64,000 bases of DNA, taken from contig NZ_CACRUY010000007.1 of NCBI RefSeq assembly GCF_902652685.1, positions 62,001 to 126,000 of the forward strand. The letters run 5' to 3'. The stretch is from Mycobacterium sp. Marseille-P9652 (GTDB lineage: Bacteria > Actinomycetota > Actinomycetes > Mycobacteriales > Mycobacteriaceae). The notes beneath the pieces were generated by a model. It made no database searches and had not been told where the DNA came from. It saw only the letters and a program-made list of their open reading frames with translations. The position numbers and the translations under genes are program-made. This document shows, in pieces, positions 31,096 to 41,606 of the stretch; position 1 is the stretch's first letter; the number at the start of each line of letters is the position of its first letter.

Positions 31096-31713
31096 TCAGA
31101 TCTGTACGGGTCGCGGGTCGATGGGCGCCAGCACCTCGACGAGGTCGACCACCGTCCCTAGCGCCGCCGTCCGCGGGTCCCTGCCCTCGACCAGGGCGGA
31201 CACCACGGAACCGTCTACCGCGCAGATCAGGGTGCACACCAGTTCGATGTGCACGGACCGGCCGGACCGCTCGATCGCCTCGGCTACGGCCTCGGCCCGT
31301 TGCCGCAGGCTGCGGCGCATCGTCTCGCGCAGCGCGGGCAGGCGGGTGCAGGCGATGTGCCGCTCGTAGCGCGAGATCAGCTGATCGGCCAGACCCGGGC
31401 CCGACACGTCACCGACGAGCAGGTCCACCAGCACCTCGGCGGTGGTCTCCGGCCCGCGCCGCCGCCGGGACAGGGCCGTGACGCGCGCGCGCAGCTGCGC
31501 CACTTCGATCATCGCGATGTGTTCGACGGCTCGCGCGATCAGATCGTCCAGCGATGAGAAGTAATACGTGGTGGAGGCCAACGGCAGGCCGGCCCGACGC
31601 GCGACCGCCCGGTGCCGCACCGCCTCGAAGCCGCCCTCGGCAAGCAGCTCGGCGGCAGCGCTGACCAGCGCATACCGTCGACGTTCTCCTTTTGGAGTAA
31701 CTGCTGCGGTCAC
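31096..31713 (-). CDS. TetR-family regulator
   Basis: A 205-residue TetR repressor, equivalent to Rv0775. The N-terminal helix-turn-helix is ALVSAAAELLAEGGFEAVRH then RAVARRAGLPLASTTYYF (residues 15-55), followed by an all-helical ligand domain. It is divergent from the esterase gene across 72 bases. That gap contains the palindrome AACGGCCCGTT (31762-31772), a candidate operator. The ligand is unknown. Confidence 0.9.
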   Translation of the reverse strand: MTAAVTPKGERRRYALVSAAAELLAEGGFEAVRHRAVARRAGLPLASTTYYFSSLDDLIARAVEHIAMIEVAQLRARVTALSRRRRGPETTAEVLVDLLVGDVSGPGLADQLISRYERHIACTRLPALRETMRRSLRQRAEAVAEAIERSGRSVHIELVCTLICAVDGSVVSALVEGRDPRTAALGTVVDLVEVLAPIDPRPVQI

Positions 31714-31761
31714 GAGAAGCCATCGTGCCAGAAAAGTGGTACTGCATTGCCATTTCCGCCA

Positions 31762-31772
31762 AACGGCCCGTT
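31762..31772. promoter_or_regulatory. Palindrome in the tetR/esterase gap
   Basis: AACGGCCCGTT is a perfect 11-base palindrome 14 bases upstream of the esterase start and 49 bases upstream of the divergent tetR start. It may be the operator of this TetR; it is short, so chance is possible. Confidence 0.35.
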
Positions 31773-31785
31773 AATCCGACATGGC

Positions 31786-32697
31786 ATGATGGCCCGCATG
31801 CCCGACTTGAACCGACGCGCGATGCTCCGTCTCGGCGCCGGCGCGGCCGTCGGTGCACTCGGCGCCTACGGGCTCGACTCGGTGCTACAGGCTCGCCCGA
31901 CTCGTGCCATTCCGGTCACGACCACCGGCACGCAGCTGCCGCTGGCGCCGGCGCCACCCCAGGAGCCGGCGCCGCCGGCTCAACCGGCGCCGACCATGGT
32001 GACCGGCTCCTTCGTGTCGGCGGCCCGCGGGGGCGTCAACACCAACTGGGCGATCGCCCGGCCGCCGGGCCAGACCAAGGCGCTGCGACCGGTGATCGCG
32101 CTGCACGGCAAGGGCAGTGACGCGTCGACGGTGATGGCCGGCGGCGTCGAGCAGGGCCTCGCGCAGGCCGTCAACGCGGGGCTGCCACCGTTTGCCGTGG
32201 TCGCCGTCGACGGCGGCGGCAGCTACTGGCACAAGAGGGCCTCCGGCGAGGACAGCGGGGCGATGGTGCTGGGCGAGCTCATTCCCATGCTGAGCACCCA
32301 GAACCTGGATACATCGCGCGTGGCGTTCCTGGGCTGGTCCATGGGCGGCTACGGCGCGCTGCTGCTCGGCGGGCGGCTCGGGGCCGGGCGCACCGCGGCG
32401 ATCTGCGCCGTGAGCCCGGCGCTGTGGATGGCGTCCGGCGCCGCGGCCCCCGGCGCGTTCGACGGACCCGACGACTTCGCGGCCAATTCCGTGTTCGGGA
32501 TGCCCGCGCTGGCGTCGATTCCCATCCGGGTGGATTGCGGCGACAGCGACCCCTTCTATTCGGCGACCAAGCAATTCATCGCTCAACTGCCGAACCCGCC
32601 CGCGGGCGGCTTCTCGCCCGGTGGCCACAACGGCGAGTTCTGGAGTTCCCAGTTGCCGGCCGAGCTGACCTGGATGGCTCCCCTGCTGACGGCCTGA
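31786..32697 (+). CDS. Exported alpha/beta-hydrolase esterase
   Basis: A 303-residue exported hydrolase, equivalent to Rv0774c, for which esterase activity has been reported in M. tuberculosis. The N-terminus NRRAMLRLGAGAAVGALGA looks like a twin-arginine signal, followed by a Pro/Ala-rich linker (residues ~45-65). The nucleophile elbow is FLGWSMGGYGALLLGG near residue 188, the acid is in VDCGDSDPF and the catalytic His in PGGHNGEFW near the C-terminus, as in esterase D/antigen 85-like folds. Three in-frame ATGs (31786, 31789, 31798) are possible starts; I took the first by length. Confidence 0.88.
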   Translation: MMARMPDLNRRAMLRLGAGAAVGALGAYGLDSVLQARPTRAIPVTTTGTQLPLAPAPPQEPAPPAQPAPTMVTGSFVSAARGGVNTNWAIARPPGQTKALRPVIALHGKGSDASTVMAGGVEQGLAQAVNAGLPPFAVVAVDGGGSYWHKRASGEDSGAMVLGELIPMLSTQNLDTSRVAFLGWSMGGYGALLLGGRLGAGRTAAICAVSPALWMASGAAAPGAFDGPDDFAANSVFGMPALASIPIRVDCGDSDPFYSATKQFIAQLPNPPAGGFSPGGHNGEFWSSQLPAELTWMAPLLTA

Positions 32698-32713
32698 GGT
32701 TACGCTCGCGGAG

Positions 32714-34293
<1,580 letters not shown>

Positions 34294-34297
<4 letters not shown>

Positions 34298-35562
34298 ACG
34301 GTGAGCTTGCCCTCGGCCGCGGCCAGGGCGATGTCGGTACGAAAGTGGCTGCCCGGCAGCCGGATCGAACGCAGGGCGGCATAAGCGGCGGTGCGCGCGG
34401 CGGGCAGGTCGGCGCCGGTGCCGACCACCGACAGCACCCGGCCGCCCGCCGAGACCACCTCGCCGTCCTCGCGCCGGGCCGTCCCCGCATGCAGCACACC
34501 GTCGGCCTCCGCGCCGACGATGACGTCGCCCACGCGCGGGCGGCCGGGATAGTTCTCGGCGGCCAGCACCACCGTGACGGCGGCACCCTCATGCCAGCGC
34601 AACTCGTCGAAGTCGGCCAGCGTGCCGGTGGCCGCGGCGTGCAGCAGCTGTGCGAGCGGCGACTCCAGCAGGGCCAGCACGGCCTGCGTCTCGGGATCGC
34701 CGAAGCGACAATTGAATTCGACCACGGCCGGGCCCTTCCCGGTGATCGCGAGCCCGACGTAGAGCAGCCCGGAGAACGGGCAGCCGCGCGCCACGAGCTC
34801 GGCCGCGACGGGTTCGACGATATCGGTGACGATGTGCCGGTATACCTCGTCGGGAAGCCACGGCAGCGGCGCGTACGCGCCCATGCCGCCGGTGTTGGGA
34901 CCGGTGTCGCCGTCACCCACCCGCTTGAAGTCCTGGGCCGGCAGCAGCGGCACCACGGTCTGGCCGTCGACCACGCAGAACAGCGACACCTCGGGCCCGT
35001 CGAGAAAGGACTCCAGGAGCACCGGGTGACCCGCTTCGAGCAGACCCGCCGCATGGGCTCGGGCGGCGTGGCGATCGCCGGTCACCACCACACCCTTGCC
35101 GGCGGCGAGGCGGTCGTCCTTCACCACCCAGGCGGGGTCGCCGGCCGGCGGGCCGAAGCGGTCCAGGGCCGCGTCCAGGAGCGCCGGGTTGTCGACGATT
35201 TCGCTTTGGGCCGTGCGCACACCGGCCGCGGCCATGACCTCTTTGGCGAACGCTTTGGAACCCTCGATGCGGGCGGCGTCCTTGCCAGGCCCGAAGCAGG
35301 CGATGCCGGCGGCGCGCACGGCGTCGGCAACGCCGAGGACCAGGGGCACCTCGGGGCCGATGACGACGAGGTCGGCGCGGACGTCGCGCGCCAGGGTGAC
35401 CACGTCTTCGCCCGACGTGACGTCGACGTCGCGCTGCTCGGCCAACCGCGCGGTGCCGGCGTTGCCCGGGGCGATGGCCAGGCCGGTGACCTGCGGGTCT
35501 CGCCGAAGCGCCAGCAGCAGCGCATGCTCACGGGCTCCGGAGCCGATCACCAGGACGCGCAC
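34294..35562 (-). CDS. purD: Phosphoribosylamine-glycine ligase PurD
   Basis: A 422-residue ATP-grasp ligase that joins glycine to phosphoribosylamine, the second purine step. It starts [19 protein letters not shown], followed by [13 protein letters not shown], the ATP-grasp lysine strand [16 protein letters not shown] near 148, [12 protein letters not shown] near 205 and the metal-binding [13 protein letters not shown] near 286. A MarR gene ends 24 bases upstream on the same strand, so they may share a transcript. Confidence 0.98.
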
Positions 35563-35586
35563 GACACGTCAGAGTAGCTCAGGCGT

Positions 35587-35994
35587 TCAAACGATTCGCT
35601 CGAGCAGGCTTTTCAGTTCCTTCTGCTGTGCGGCGGTGAGACGGCTGAGCCGCTTGTTGAACTCCTCCGCCAGCAGCGCCAGGCCGTCGGCCTTGACTTC
35701 CCGTCCCGCCGGGGTGAGCAGCAGCCGGTGCCGCCGCAGATCCGCGGGGTCGATTTCACGGCGCACGAAACCGGCCGCTTCAAGCCGTTTCACGTACGCC
35801 GTCACCGTCGGCTTGGGCATGCTCAACGCCACCGCGAGTTCGGCCGGGTAGGCGTGCTCGTCGATCTCGGCAAGCAGCAACAGTTCCTTCGTCTCGACCC
35901 CGAGCGCGCAGATTCGGCTTTCGGCGCAGGAAATGACCGAGAGCAGCACCCGATAGTTCAGCGACCAGACCTTGGCCGCGTCGACCGCGGACAT
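35587..35994 (-). CDS. MarR-family regulator
   Basis: A 135-residue winged-helix protein. The recognition region is LAVALSMPKPTVTAYVKRLEAAGFVRREIDPADLRRHRLLLT (residues ~55-97), where the wing carries the usual D-x-R-x3-x-L pattern, and flanking helices form the dimer. The ATG at 35994 follows a TTG one codon upstream. It is divergent from an aldo-keto reductase gene across 81 AT-richer bases that contain AACTAGTT. The inducing ligand is not known. Confidence 0.88.
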   Translation of the reverse strand: MSAVDAAKVWSLNYRVLLSVISCAESRICALGVETKELLLLAEIDEHAYPAELAVALSMPKPTVTAYVKRLEAAGFVRREIDPADLRRHRLLLTPAGREVKADGLALLAEEFNKRLSRLTAAQQKELKSLLERIV

Positions 35995-36018
35995 CAACTT
36001 GCAGGTCGTTCAGATACG

Positions 36019-36026
36019 AACTAGTT
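36019..36026. promoter_or_regulatory. AACTAGTT palindrome in the marR/reductase gap
   Basis: AACTAGTT is a perfect palindrome inside a weaker 18-base inverted repeat (6 of 9 positions match). It lies between the divergent starts at 35994 and 36076, in an unusually AT-rich gap. It is a plausible MarR site, not proven. Confidence 0.35.
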
Positions 36027-36075
36027 TAGATTGGAACATACGCATAACCGAACAATTTACCAGAAAGCGCCTCCT

Positions 36076-37161
36076 ATGCCCCTCGATCGATACGTGACAC
36101 TCGGACGCTCCGGACTGCGCGTCAGCCCCCTGTGCCTGGGCGCAATGACCTTCGGCGAAGACCTCGGCTGGGGCACCAGCGTCGAGGAGTCGCAACGGAT
36201 CATCGATCGGTTCCTCGCACTCGGCGGCAACTTCATCGACACCGCCAACTTCTACACCCGCAGCCACTCCGAGAAGATCGTCGGCGACCACATCGGGCGC
36301 CACCCCGCGCGTCGCGACCGCACGGTGATCGCGACGAAGTTCAGCGGGAACCTGTATCCCGGCGACCCCAACGGCGGCGGATCCGGCCGCAAATCACTGA
36401 TCAGTGCGTGCGAGAACTCGCTGCGCCGCCTGCAAACCGACTACATCGACCTCTACTGGCTGCACATCTGGGACGCGAACACCCCCATCGAGGAAACAAT
36501 GGCCGCGCTCGACGAACTCGTCCGGGCCGGCAAGGTGCGATATGTCGGCGTTTCCGACACCCCGGCGTGGAAGATCGCCCAGGCCAACCTCATCGCGCAA
36601 TTCCGCGGCTGGTCGGCGTTCGTCGGGCTGCAGGTCGAGTACTCGCTTCTCGAACGCGACATCGAACAGGAACTCGTGCCGATGGCCTCCGAGTTCGGAC
36701 TCGGCATCACACCATGGTCGCCGCTCAAGAGCGGTGTGCTCAGCGGCAAGTACACCCGGCGGAATGCCGGACAGCACAACGCCGATCGCGGCGCGATGGT
36801 TGACGCGTTCCTGAACGAGAAGACGTATGCGGTGATCGACGAACTCGAGGCTATCGCCAAGGCGCACGACACGACGGTGGCCAGCGTCGCGCTCGCGTGG
36901 GTCCTGGCGCAGCCCGCCGTGTCATCCGTCATCATCGGGGCGCGCAGGCTCTCGCAGCTCGAGGACAACGTCCGGGCCGTCGAGATCACACTCACCGGGG
37001 ACGAATTGGCGCGGCTCGGCGCGCTCACAAAGCCGGCTTTAGGGTTTCCGCACAACATGCTGGAGATGGCTCCGGGCATCATCAACGGCGGGACGACCGT
37101 CAACGGAGTCTCCGCGCCGATCTCGGAGTATGTGATGCCGGAAGGCGTTCAGCCGTACTGA
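36076..37161 (+). CDS. Aldo/keto reductase
   Basis: A 361-residue NADPH-dependent oxidoreductase of the AKR superfamily. It begins VTLGRSGLRVSPLCLGAMTFGE. The catalytic residues are Asp and Tyr in NFIDTANFYTRSHSE, Lys in TVIATKFSG and His in LYWLHIWD. The cofactor region is VALAWVLAQPAVSSVIIGARRLSQLEDN near residue 285. The ATG at 36076 begins MPLDRYVTLG; the upstream in-frame start at 36031 lies in the regulatory gap. It is probably controlled by the divergent MarR. Confidence 0.92.
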   Translation: MPLDRYVTLGRSGLRVSPLCLGAMTFGEDLGWGTSVEESQRIIDRFLALGGNFIDTANFYTRSHSEKIVGDHIGRHPARRDRTVIATKFSGNLYPGDPNGGGSGRKSLISACENSLRRLQTDYIDLYWLHIWDANTPIEETMAALDELVRAGKVRYVGVSDTPAWKIAQANLIAQFRGWSAFVGLQVEYSLLERDIEQELVPMASEFGLGITPWSPLKSGVLSGKYTRRNAGQHNADRGAMVDAFLNEKTYAVIDELEAIAKAHDTTVASVALAWVLAQPAVSSVIIGARRLSQLEDNVRAVEITLTGDELARLGALTKPALGFPHNMLEMAPGIINGGTTVNGVSAPISEYVMPEGVQPY

Positions 37162-37186
37162 CATTCCCTGAGCCGCCGGCGGCGCC

Positions 37187-37615
37187 CTACTCGCCCGAGT
37201 GCATCTTCAGCGCCGCGTCGACGTTGGCCTTCTTGTCCTCGCCCGCACCCTTTGCCGCGGCCTTCTTCCGCTTCGCCACCACGGCGCTCACCGCGCCGTT
37301 GAACGTCGAGCCCAGGGGGAACCCGAGGTAATGCGTCAGGAAGACGGCCATCTCCTTCAGTTCGTCCTCGGTGAGCTCGCCGTTGAGCAGCGCGGCGTTG
37401 ATCTGGATCTCGGCCAGGTCGCGATTCCCCAGGGCGGTCACGGCGGTCAGCGTCATGATCCGCTTGTCGCGCATCGACAACCCGGGTCGCGTCCAGATGG
37501 TGCCGAAGAGGTGGTCGACGGTGAGGTCGAAGAACGCGTCGCCCTCGACGTTGGGCATCTCCCAGCCGTAGACCTCGTTCATCTTCTCGAGGCCCTTGCG
37601 GCGCAGTTCGTCCAT
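37187..37615 (-). CDS. Carboxymuconolactone decarboxylase-family protein
   Basis: A 142-residue CMD/AhpD-fold protein, equivalent to Rv0771. It starts MDELRRKGLEKMNEVYG and has LTVDHLFGTIWTRPGLSMRDKRIMTLTAVTALG, then IQINAALLNGELTEDELKEMAVFLTHYLGFP, the standard gamma-carboxymuconolactone decarboxylase layout. The CxxC of AhpD peroxidases is absent, so an antioxidant role is unlikely. A Lys/Ala-rich tail follows. The start ATG shares a base with the stop of the upstream dehydrogenase. Confidence 0.9.
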   Translation of the reverse strand: MDELRRKGLEKMNEVYGWEMPNVEGDAFFDLTVDHLFGTIWTRPGLSMRDKRIMTLTAVTALGNRDLAEIQINAALLNGELTEDELKEMAVFLTHYLGFPLGSTFNGAVSAVVAKRKKAAAKGAGEDKKANVDAALKMHSGE

Positions 37616-38472
37616 CACTCTTCTCCTCCGGAATGCGGCACTCCCAGGCCGGCGGCCAATCGCTCGAGGGCCAGCTGCGCGAGGGGCAGGTCGACCGACA
37701 CCGCCTCGCCCAACGCCAGCGCCAGGCTCAGATCCTTCTCGCCCAACCCGCGCGTGTGCAGGAACGGCTGGTAGAGAAAGCTTTCCGGATTCAGGTCGTT
37801 CATGTCGTCGCGCACCATGATCGCGCCCGGGCCGCCGGTGAGCGCATCGGTATGCCGCACGACTCTGCCGAGGGCCTGCACGTCCAGCCCGGCCGCCTCG
37901 GCCAGATTCATCGCCTCGCACGCCGCGGCGTACGAGGTGAAGGTCAACATGTTGCGCGCCAGCTTCATTCGCGTCCCGGCACCCGCGCCGCCGGCGTGGA
38001 TCACCACCGCCGCCCAGAGTTTGAAGGCCGGCTTGATCCGTTCGTACACCTCGCGCTCGGCGCCCACCATGGTGGCGAGCTCGCCCTTCGCCGCGGCGGC
38101 GGCCCCACCGCTGACGGGAGCGTCGACGACGTGGATGCCCTGGGGCTTGTGTTCGGCGGCCAGTTCGACGGCGGTCGTGTCGCTGATCGTCGAGTGAATC
38201 GCAATCACCGTGCCGGGCTTCGCGTTGGCCGCCAGCTCACCCACCACCTCGCGCACCTGGTCGTCGTTGAGCACGGTGACGTGGATGATGTCGGCCGCGG
38301 CAACGTCGGCGACGCTGTCGGCCAGCCCGGCGCCCTTTTCGGCGAGCGGGGTCATGGCCTCGGGCCGAATGTCGTAGACCGTTACGCCGCCGGGCCATTC
38401 GGTCATCTTCGTGGCCATCGGGGCCCCCATGTTCCCCAGGCCGATGTAGCCGAGCCGCAATTCGCCGGTCAT
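37615..38472 (-). CDS. 3-hydroxyisobutyrate dehydrogenase-family enzyme
   Basis: A 285-residue beta-hydroxyacid dehydrogenase, equivalent to Rv0770. The NAD(P) fold is LGYIGLGNMGAPMA (residues 6-20), the substrate loop is DAPVSGGAAAAAKGELATMVG near 117, and the catalytic lysine lies in TRMKLARNML near 170. The exact hydroxyacid is unknown. The ATG overlaps the stop of a MIRU-like micro-ORF. Operon order is aldA, SDR, micro-ORF, this gene, CMD gene. Confidence 0.92.
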   Translation of the reverse strand: MTGELRLGYIGLGNMGAPMATKMTEWPGGVTVYDIRPEAMTPLAEKGAGLADSVADVAAADIIHVTVLNDDQVREVVGELAANAKPGTVIAIHSTISDTTAVELAAEHKPQGIHVVDAPVSGGAAAAAKGELATMVGAEREVYERIKPAFKLWAAVVIHAGGAGAGTRMKLARNMLTFTSYAAACEAMNLAEAAGLDVQALGRVVRHTDALTGGPGAIMVRDDMNDLNPESFLYQPFLHTRGLGEKDLSLALALGEAVSVDLPLAQLALERLAAGLGVPHSGGEE

Positions 38473-38522
38473 ACGCGCCGCTCCTCCTCATCGCTGCGCT
38501 CTGCATCGTCGCTGGCGGTCAT
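38469..38522 (-). repeat. MIRU-like element with 17-residue micro-ORF
   Basis: Between the SDR and dehydrogenase genes is a micro-ORF, MTASDDAERSDEEERRV. Its ATG overlaps the SDR stop (ATGA) and its TGA overlaps the next gene's ATG. This is the hallmark of mycobacterial interspersed repetitive units, which carry such overlapping start and stop codons and a strong GAGGAGGAG ribosome-binding tract. It probably keeps translation coupled through the operon. Confidence 0.8.
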
Positions 38523-39268
38523 GAGCGGAAGATCTGTCCGCCGTCGACATTGAAGATCTGCCCGGTGATCCAGGACGCCTCGTCGGACAGCAGGAAGAGG
38601 CACATTCCGACGAGGTCCCCCGGCGTCCCCATCCGCGAGAGGGGGAGGCCCTTGACGATGTCGTCGACGATCTCCTTGGGGGTGGTGGTCCGGTTGGCCT
38701 CGGTGTCGATGGGTCCGGGCGCTATCGCGTTGATCCGGATGTTCTGGCCACCCAGCTCGCGCGAGAGTTGTTGCGTGAGACCATTGATCCCGACCTTGGC
38801 CAACCCGTAATAGTTCGCGTAGAGCCAGGCGGCAGTGGAGGACTGGTTGACGATGGCGCCGCCACCGCGCTTGGCCATCTTCTTGTACACCGCGCGGGTG
38901 CACCACAGCGCCCCGTCGAGGTTCACGCTCATGAACTTCTTGTAGTACTCCGGGTCGACGGTGAGCAGGAAGTCGATCTTCATGCCCCCGAAGATCGCGG
39001 CGTTGTTCACCAGATAGTCGATGCCACCGAACTCCGCCAGCGTGCGGTCGGCCATCGCCTTCGCCGACACCGGATCGGACACGTCGACGGGGACGGCGAG
39101 CGCCGAGCCGCCGTCGGCGACAATCTGTTTGGCCACGCCCTCGGCGGCCTCCGCGTTGATGTCGGCGACCACGACGGCCGCGCCCTCGCGAGCCAGCGCC
39201 TCGGCGTATGCCTGCCCGATCCCGCCACCGGACCCGGTGACGATCGCGACCTTGTTCTCGAACCTCAT
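38519..39268 (-). CDS. Short-chain dehydrogenase/reductase
   Basis: A 249-residue classical SDR, equivalent to Rv0769. The cofactor motif is VTGSGGGIGQAYA (residues 10-22), with an acidic DIN after strand 2 suggesting NAD preference. NNAAI is near 87 and the catalytic Ser-Tyr-Lys is in NQSSTAAWLYANYYGLAKVG near 140-158. C-terminal IFNVDGGQIF is typical. The ATG at 39268 is 13 bases after the aldA stop. The substrate is unknown; the context suggests oxidation of a lipid or steroid-like alcohol together with AldA. Confidence 0.93.
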   Translation of the reverse strand: MRFENKVAIVTGSGGGIGQAYAEALAREGAAVVVADINAEAAEGVAKQIVADGGSALAVPVDVSDPVSAKAMADRTLAEFGGIDYLVNNAAIFGGMKIDFLLTVDPEYYKKFMSVNLDGALWCTRAVYKKMAKRGGGAIVNQSSTAAWLYANYYGLAKVGINGLTQQLSRELGGQNIRINAIAPGPIDTEANRTTTPKEIVDDIVKGLPLSRMGTPGDLVGMCLFLLSDEASWITGQIFNVDGGQIFRS

Positions 39269-39281
39269 ATCCGGGCGCCCC

Positions 39282-40760
39282 CTAGTTGACCGCTGTCGCA
39301 ATGGTTTTGATCTCCAAGTACTCCTCGAAACCGGCCAGACCCATCTCGCGGCCGTTCCCGGACTGCTTGTAACCGCCGAACGGCGCGTCCGCCGAATACC
39401 AGACGCCGCCGTTGACGTTGATCGTGCCCGCGCGAATCCGGGCGGCGGCTCTTGCGGCCCTGTCCGGGTCGGCGCCGAACACGGTGCCCGACAGTCCATA
39501 GGGCGAGTCATTGGCGATGCGCACCGCGTCGTCGTCGCCGTCGTGCGGTATCACCGTCAGGACGGGCCCGAAGATCTCCTCGCGCGCGCAGCGGGCGTCG
39601 TTGCCCAGGCCGGCGATCACGGTGGGCTCGATGAAGAACCCGACGTCGCGGTCGGCCGGCCGCCCACCCCCGCAGGCGAACGTCCCGCCCTCGGCGGTTG
39701 CCGAGTCGAGGTAGCCCTGGATCCGATCGCGCTGGCGCGCCGAAATGACTGGCCCGCAGATGGTTCCGGGATCGGTCGGGTCGCCCGCCTTGATGCCTCC
39801 CACCGTCGCGGCCGCGATGGAGACGGCCTCGTCATACCGCGCACGCGGCACCACCAGCCGGGTGGTGATGGCGCATCCCTGCCCGGCGTGCATGCAGACC
39901 GAGAACCCGGCGACGCCCACCGCGCCGCCCAGGTCGGCGTCGTCGAGGACGACGAACGCCGACTTGCCGCCCAACTCGAGGAAGACCTTCTTGATGGTCG
40001 CGGCACCGTCGGCCATCACGCTGCGACCGGTGGCGGTCGACCCGGTGAACGAAACCATGTCCACGCGAGGGTCTTTCGCGAGCATCGCCCCGACGCCGTG
40101 GTCGCTGGAGGTGACGATGTTGATGACGCCGGGCGGGAAGTCGGTGTGCTCGGCGATGAGTTCGCCCAGCACGGCGGCACACCACGGCGTGTCGGGTGCG
40201 GGCTTGAGGACGACGGTGTTTCCGGCGGCCAGCGCGGGGCCGATCTTGGCGAGGTTGATCTGGTGGGGGAAATTCCACGGGGTGATCGCGCCGACCACAC
40301 CGACGGCCTCACGGGCGATGGTGCGCCTCGTGGGAATGCCCATCGGCGACGCCACGCCGAGATCCTGGTTGTACTCGTAGGATTCGGCCGTATCGGCCGC
40401 GAATGCGAGGTCGTTGACCGGCACTTCGAGCTGGGCGATGCCGGTGAGCATCCGCGGCGCGCCAACCTCGGCGATCGTCAGCTCGCGCAGTTCCTCGAGG
40501 TGCTGCTGCATCGCCTCGCGCAACTGCCGGACGCACCGCACCCGCAACTCCGTGTTGCGTGACCAGTCGGTCTCGTCGAAGGCCCGCCGCGCCGCGTCGA
40601 TGGCGCGATCCATGTCGTCGGCGCCGGCATCGGCCGCGACCCCGAGCACTTCCTCCGTCGCGGGGTTGATCGTCGGGAAGGTGCCCGAGCTGCCGGCCGA
40701 GAACTTGCCGTCGATGAACAATGCGCTGACGCCGTCGGCCAACAGGGTGGTCTGGGCCAT
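39282..40760 (-). CDS. aldA: NAD-dependent aldehyde dehydrogenase AldA
   Basis: A 492-residue aldehyde dehydrogenase, equivalent to Rv0768. It has the catalytic glutamate in VFLELGGKSAFVV near residue 250, the nucleophilic cysteine in HAGQGCAITTRLV near 287, the N-terminal FPTINPATEEVLG, WNFPHQINLAKIGPALAAGN near 150 and the late EEIFGPVLTVIPH. It oxidises an aldehyde to the acid. It is the first gene of a leftward operon. A TGGACA-N2-TGTCCG palindrome lies 38 bases upstream of the start and matches one at the divergent tetR start. Confidence 0.95.
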   Translation of the reverse strand: MAQTTLLADGVSALFIDGKFSAGSSGTFPTINPATEEVLGVAADAGADDMDRAIDAARRAFDETDWSRNTELRVRCVRQLREAMQQHLEELRELTIAEVGAPRMLTGIAQLEVPVNDLAFAADTAESYEYNQDLGVASPMGIPTRRTIAREAVGVVGAITPWNFPHQINLAKIGPALAAGNTVVLKPAPDTPWCAAVLGELIAEHTDFPPGVINIVTSSDHGVGAMLAKDPRVDMVSFTGSTATGRSVMADGAATIKKVFLELGGKSAFVVLDDADLGGAVGVAGFSVCMHAGQGCAITTRLVVPRARYDEAVSIAAATVGGIKAGDPTDPGTICGPVISARQRDRIQGYLDSATAEGGTFACGGGRPADRDVGFFIEPTVIAGLGNDARCAREEIFGPVLTVIPHDGDDDAVRIANDSPYGLSGTVFGADPDRAARAAARIRAGTINVNGGVWYSADAPFGGYKQSGNGREMGLAGFEEYLEIKTIATAVN

Positions 40761-40798
40761 TTCTGCTCCCGCCTAGGACACGATGGGCACGCTTAGAG

Positions 40799-40812
40799 TG
40801 GACAGCTGTCCG
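40799..40812. promoter_or_regulatory. TetR-type operator at the aldA promoter
   Basis: TGGACAGCTGTCCG contains the perfect 12-base palindrome GGACAGCTGTCC at 40800-40811. The same half-sites with a two-base spacer recur at 40955. It is likely the operator by which the divergent TetR controls the aldA operon. Confidence 0.65.
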
Positions 40813-40954
40813 ATATTTCCCCCTGGCACCATAGCGTTCGCGGCGCGGCGGAAGCAAGAGCCGATCGAGGCAGGGACCGCAGGATGGCCGGAAGGCGTAT
40901 TTATACAGCTTCTTTGCTACGGCGCTTGCTTTGCGACGAGCCGATCCGATACTT

Positions 40955-40968
40955 TGGACAAGTGTCCA
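40955..40968. promoter_or_regulatory. TetR-type operator overlapping the tetR start codon
   Basis: TGGACAAGTGTCCA has perfect half-sites TGGACA and TGTCCA around two bases. The GTG start codon of the tetR gene (40962) lies inside it, so binding here would block its own expression. Confidence 0.65.
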
Positions 40969-41606
40969 GCGACGCACTGGTATCTCTCGCCTCGGGAACC
41001 GGGCACCAGACCGGTCAGACGCCCCGCAACCGGCGCCAAGAGGAGACGTTTCGCAAGGTGCTGGCCGCCGGCATCGAGACGCTGCGCGAGACGTCCTACA
41101 CCGAGTTGACGGTGCGGGCCGTCGCGGCGCGCGCCAAGGTCGCACCGGCCACCGCGTACACCTACTTCTCGTCGAAGAACCATCTGATCGCCGAGGTGTA
41201 CCTGGACCTCGTGCGGCGGGTTCCCTACTTCACCGACGTGAACGACCCGATGCCGACCCGGGTCGAGCAGGTCTTGCGTCACCTGGCCCTGGTGGTGGCG
41301 GACGAGCCCGAGGTCGGCGCGGCCTGCACGGCGGCGTTGCTCGGCGGCGGCGCGGACCCCGCGGTGCGGGCCGCGCGCGACCGGATCGGCGCCGAGATCC
41401 ACCGCCGCATCGCGTCGGCCATCGGGCCGGGCGCCAACCAGGCCACCGTCTCGGCGCTCGAGATGGCGTTCTTCGGTGCCCTGGTGCAAGCCGGCAGCGG
41501 TCAATTCACGTACCGGGACATCGCCGACCGGTTGGCCTTCGTCGTGCGGCTCATCTTGGCCGGCGCCGGACAGGCGGTCGAACGAGCAGACTGGACCCAG
41601 CGATGA
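40962..41606 (+). CDS. TetR-family regulator of the cyp123/cyp51 operon
   Basis: A 214-residue TetR protein, equivalent to Rv0767c. DNA-binding helices are FRKVLAAGIETLRETSYTEL and VRAVAARAKVAPATAYTYF, then SKNHLIAEVYLDLV. The GTG at 40962 gives a length close to the tuberculosis protein; the open frame further upstream covers the divergent promoter. The stop overlaps the start of the P450 gene (ATGA), making it the first gene of the rightward operon. Its two candidate operators suggest autorepression and control of the aldA operon. Confidence 0.9.
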   Translation: MSSDALVSLASGTGHQTGQTPRNRRQEETFRKVLAAGIETLRETSYTELTVRAVAARAKVAPATAYTYFSSKNHLIAEVYLDLVRRVPYFTDVNDPMPTRVEQVLRHLALVVADEPEVGAACTAALLGGGADPAVRAARDRIGAEIHRRIASAIGPGANQATVSALEMAFFGALVQAGSGQFTYRDIADRLAFVVRLILAGAGQAVERADWTQR

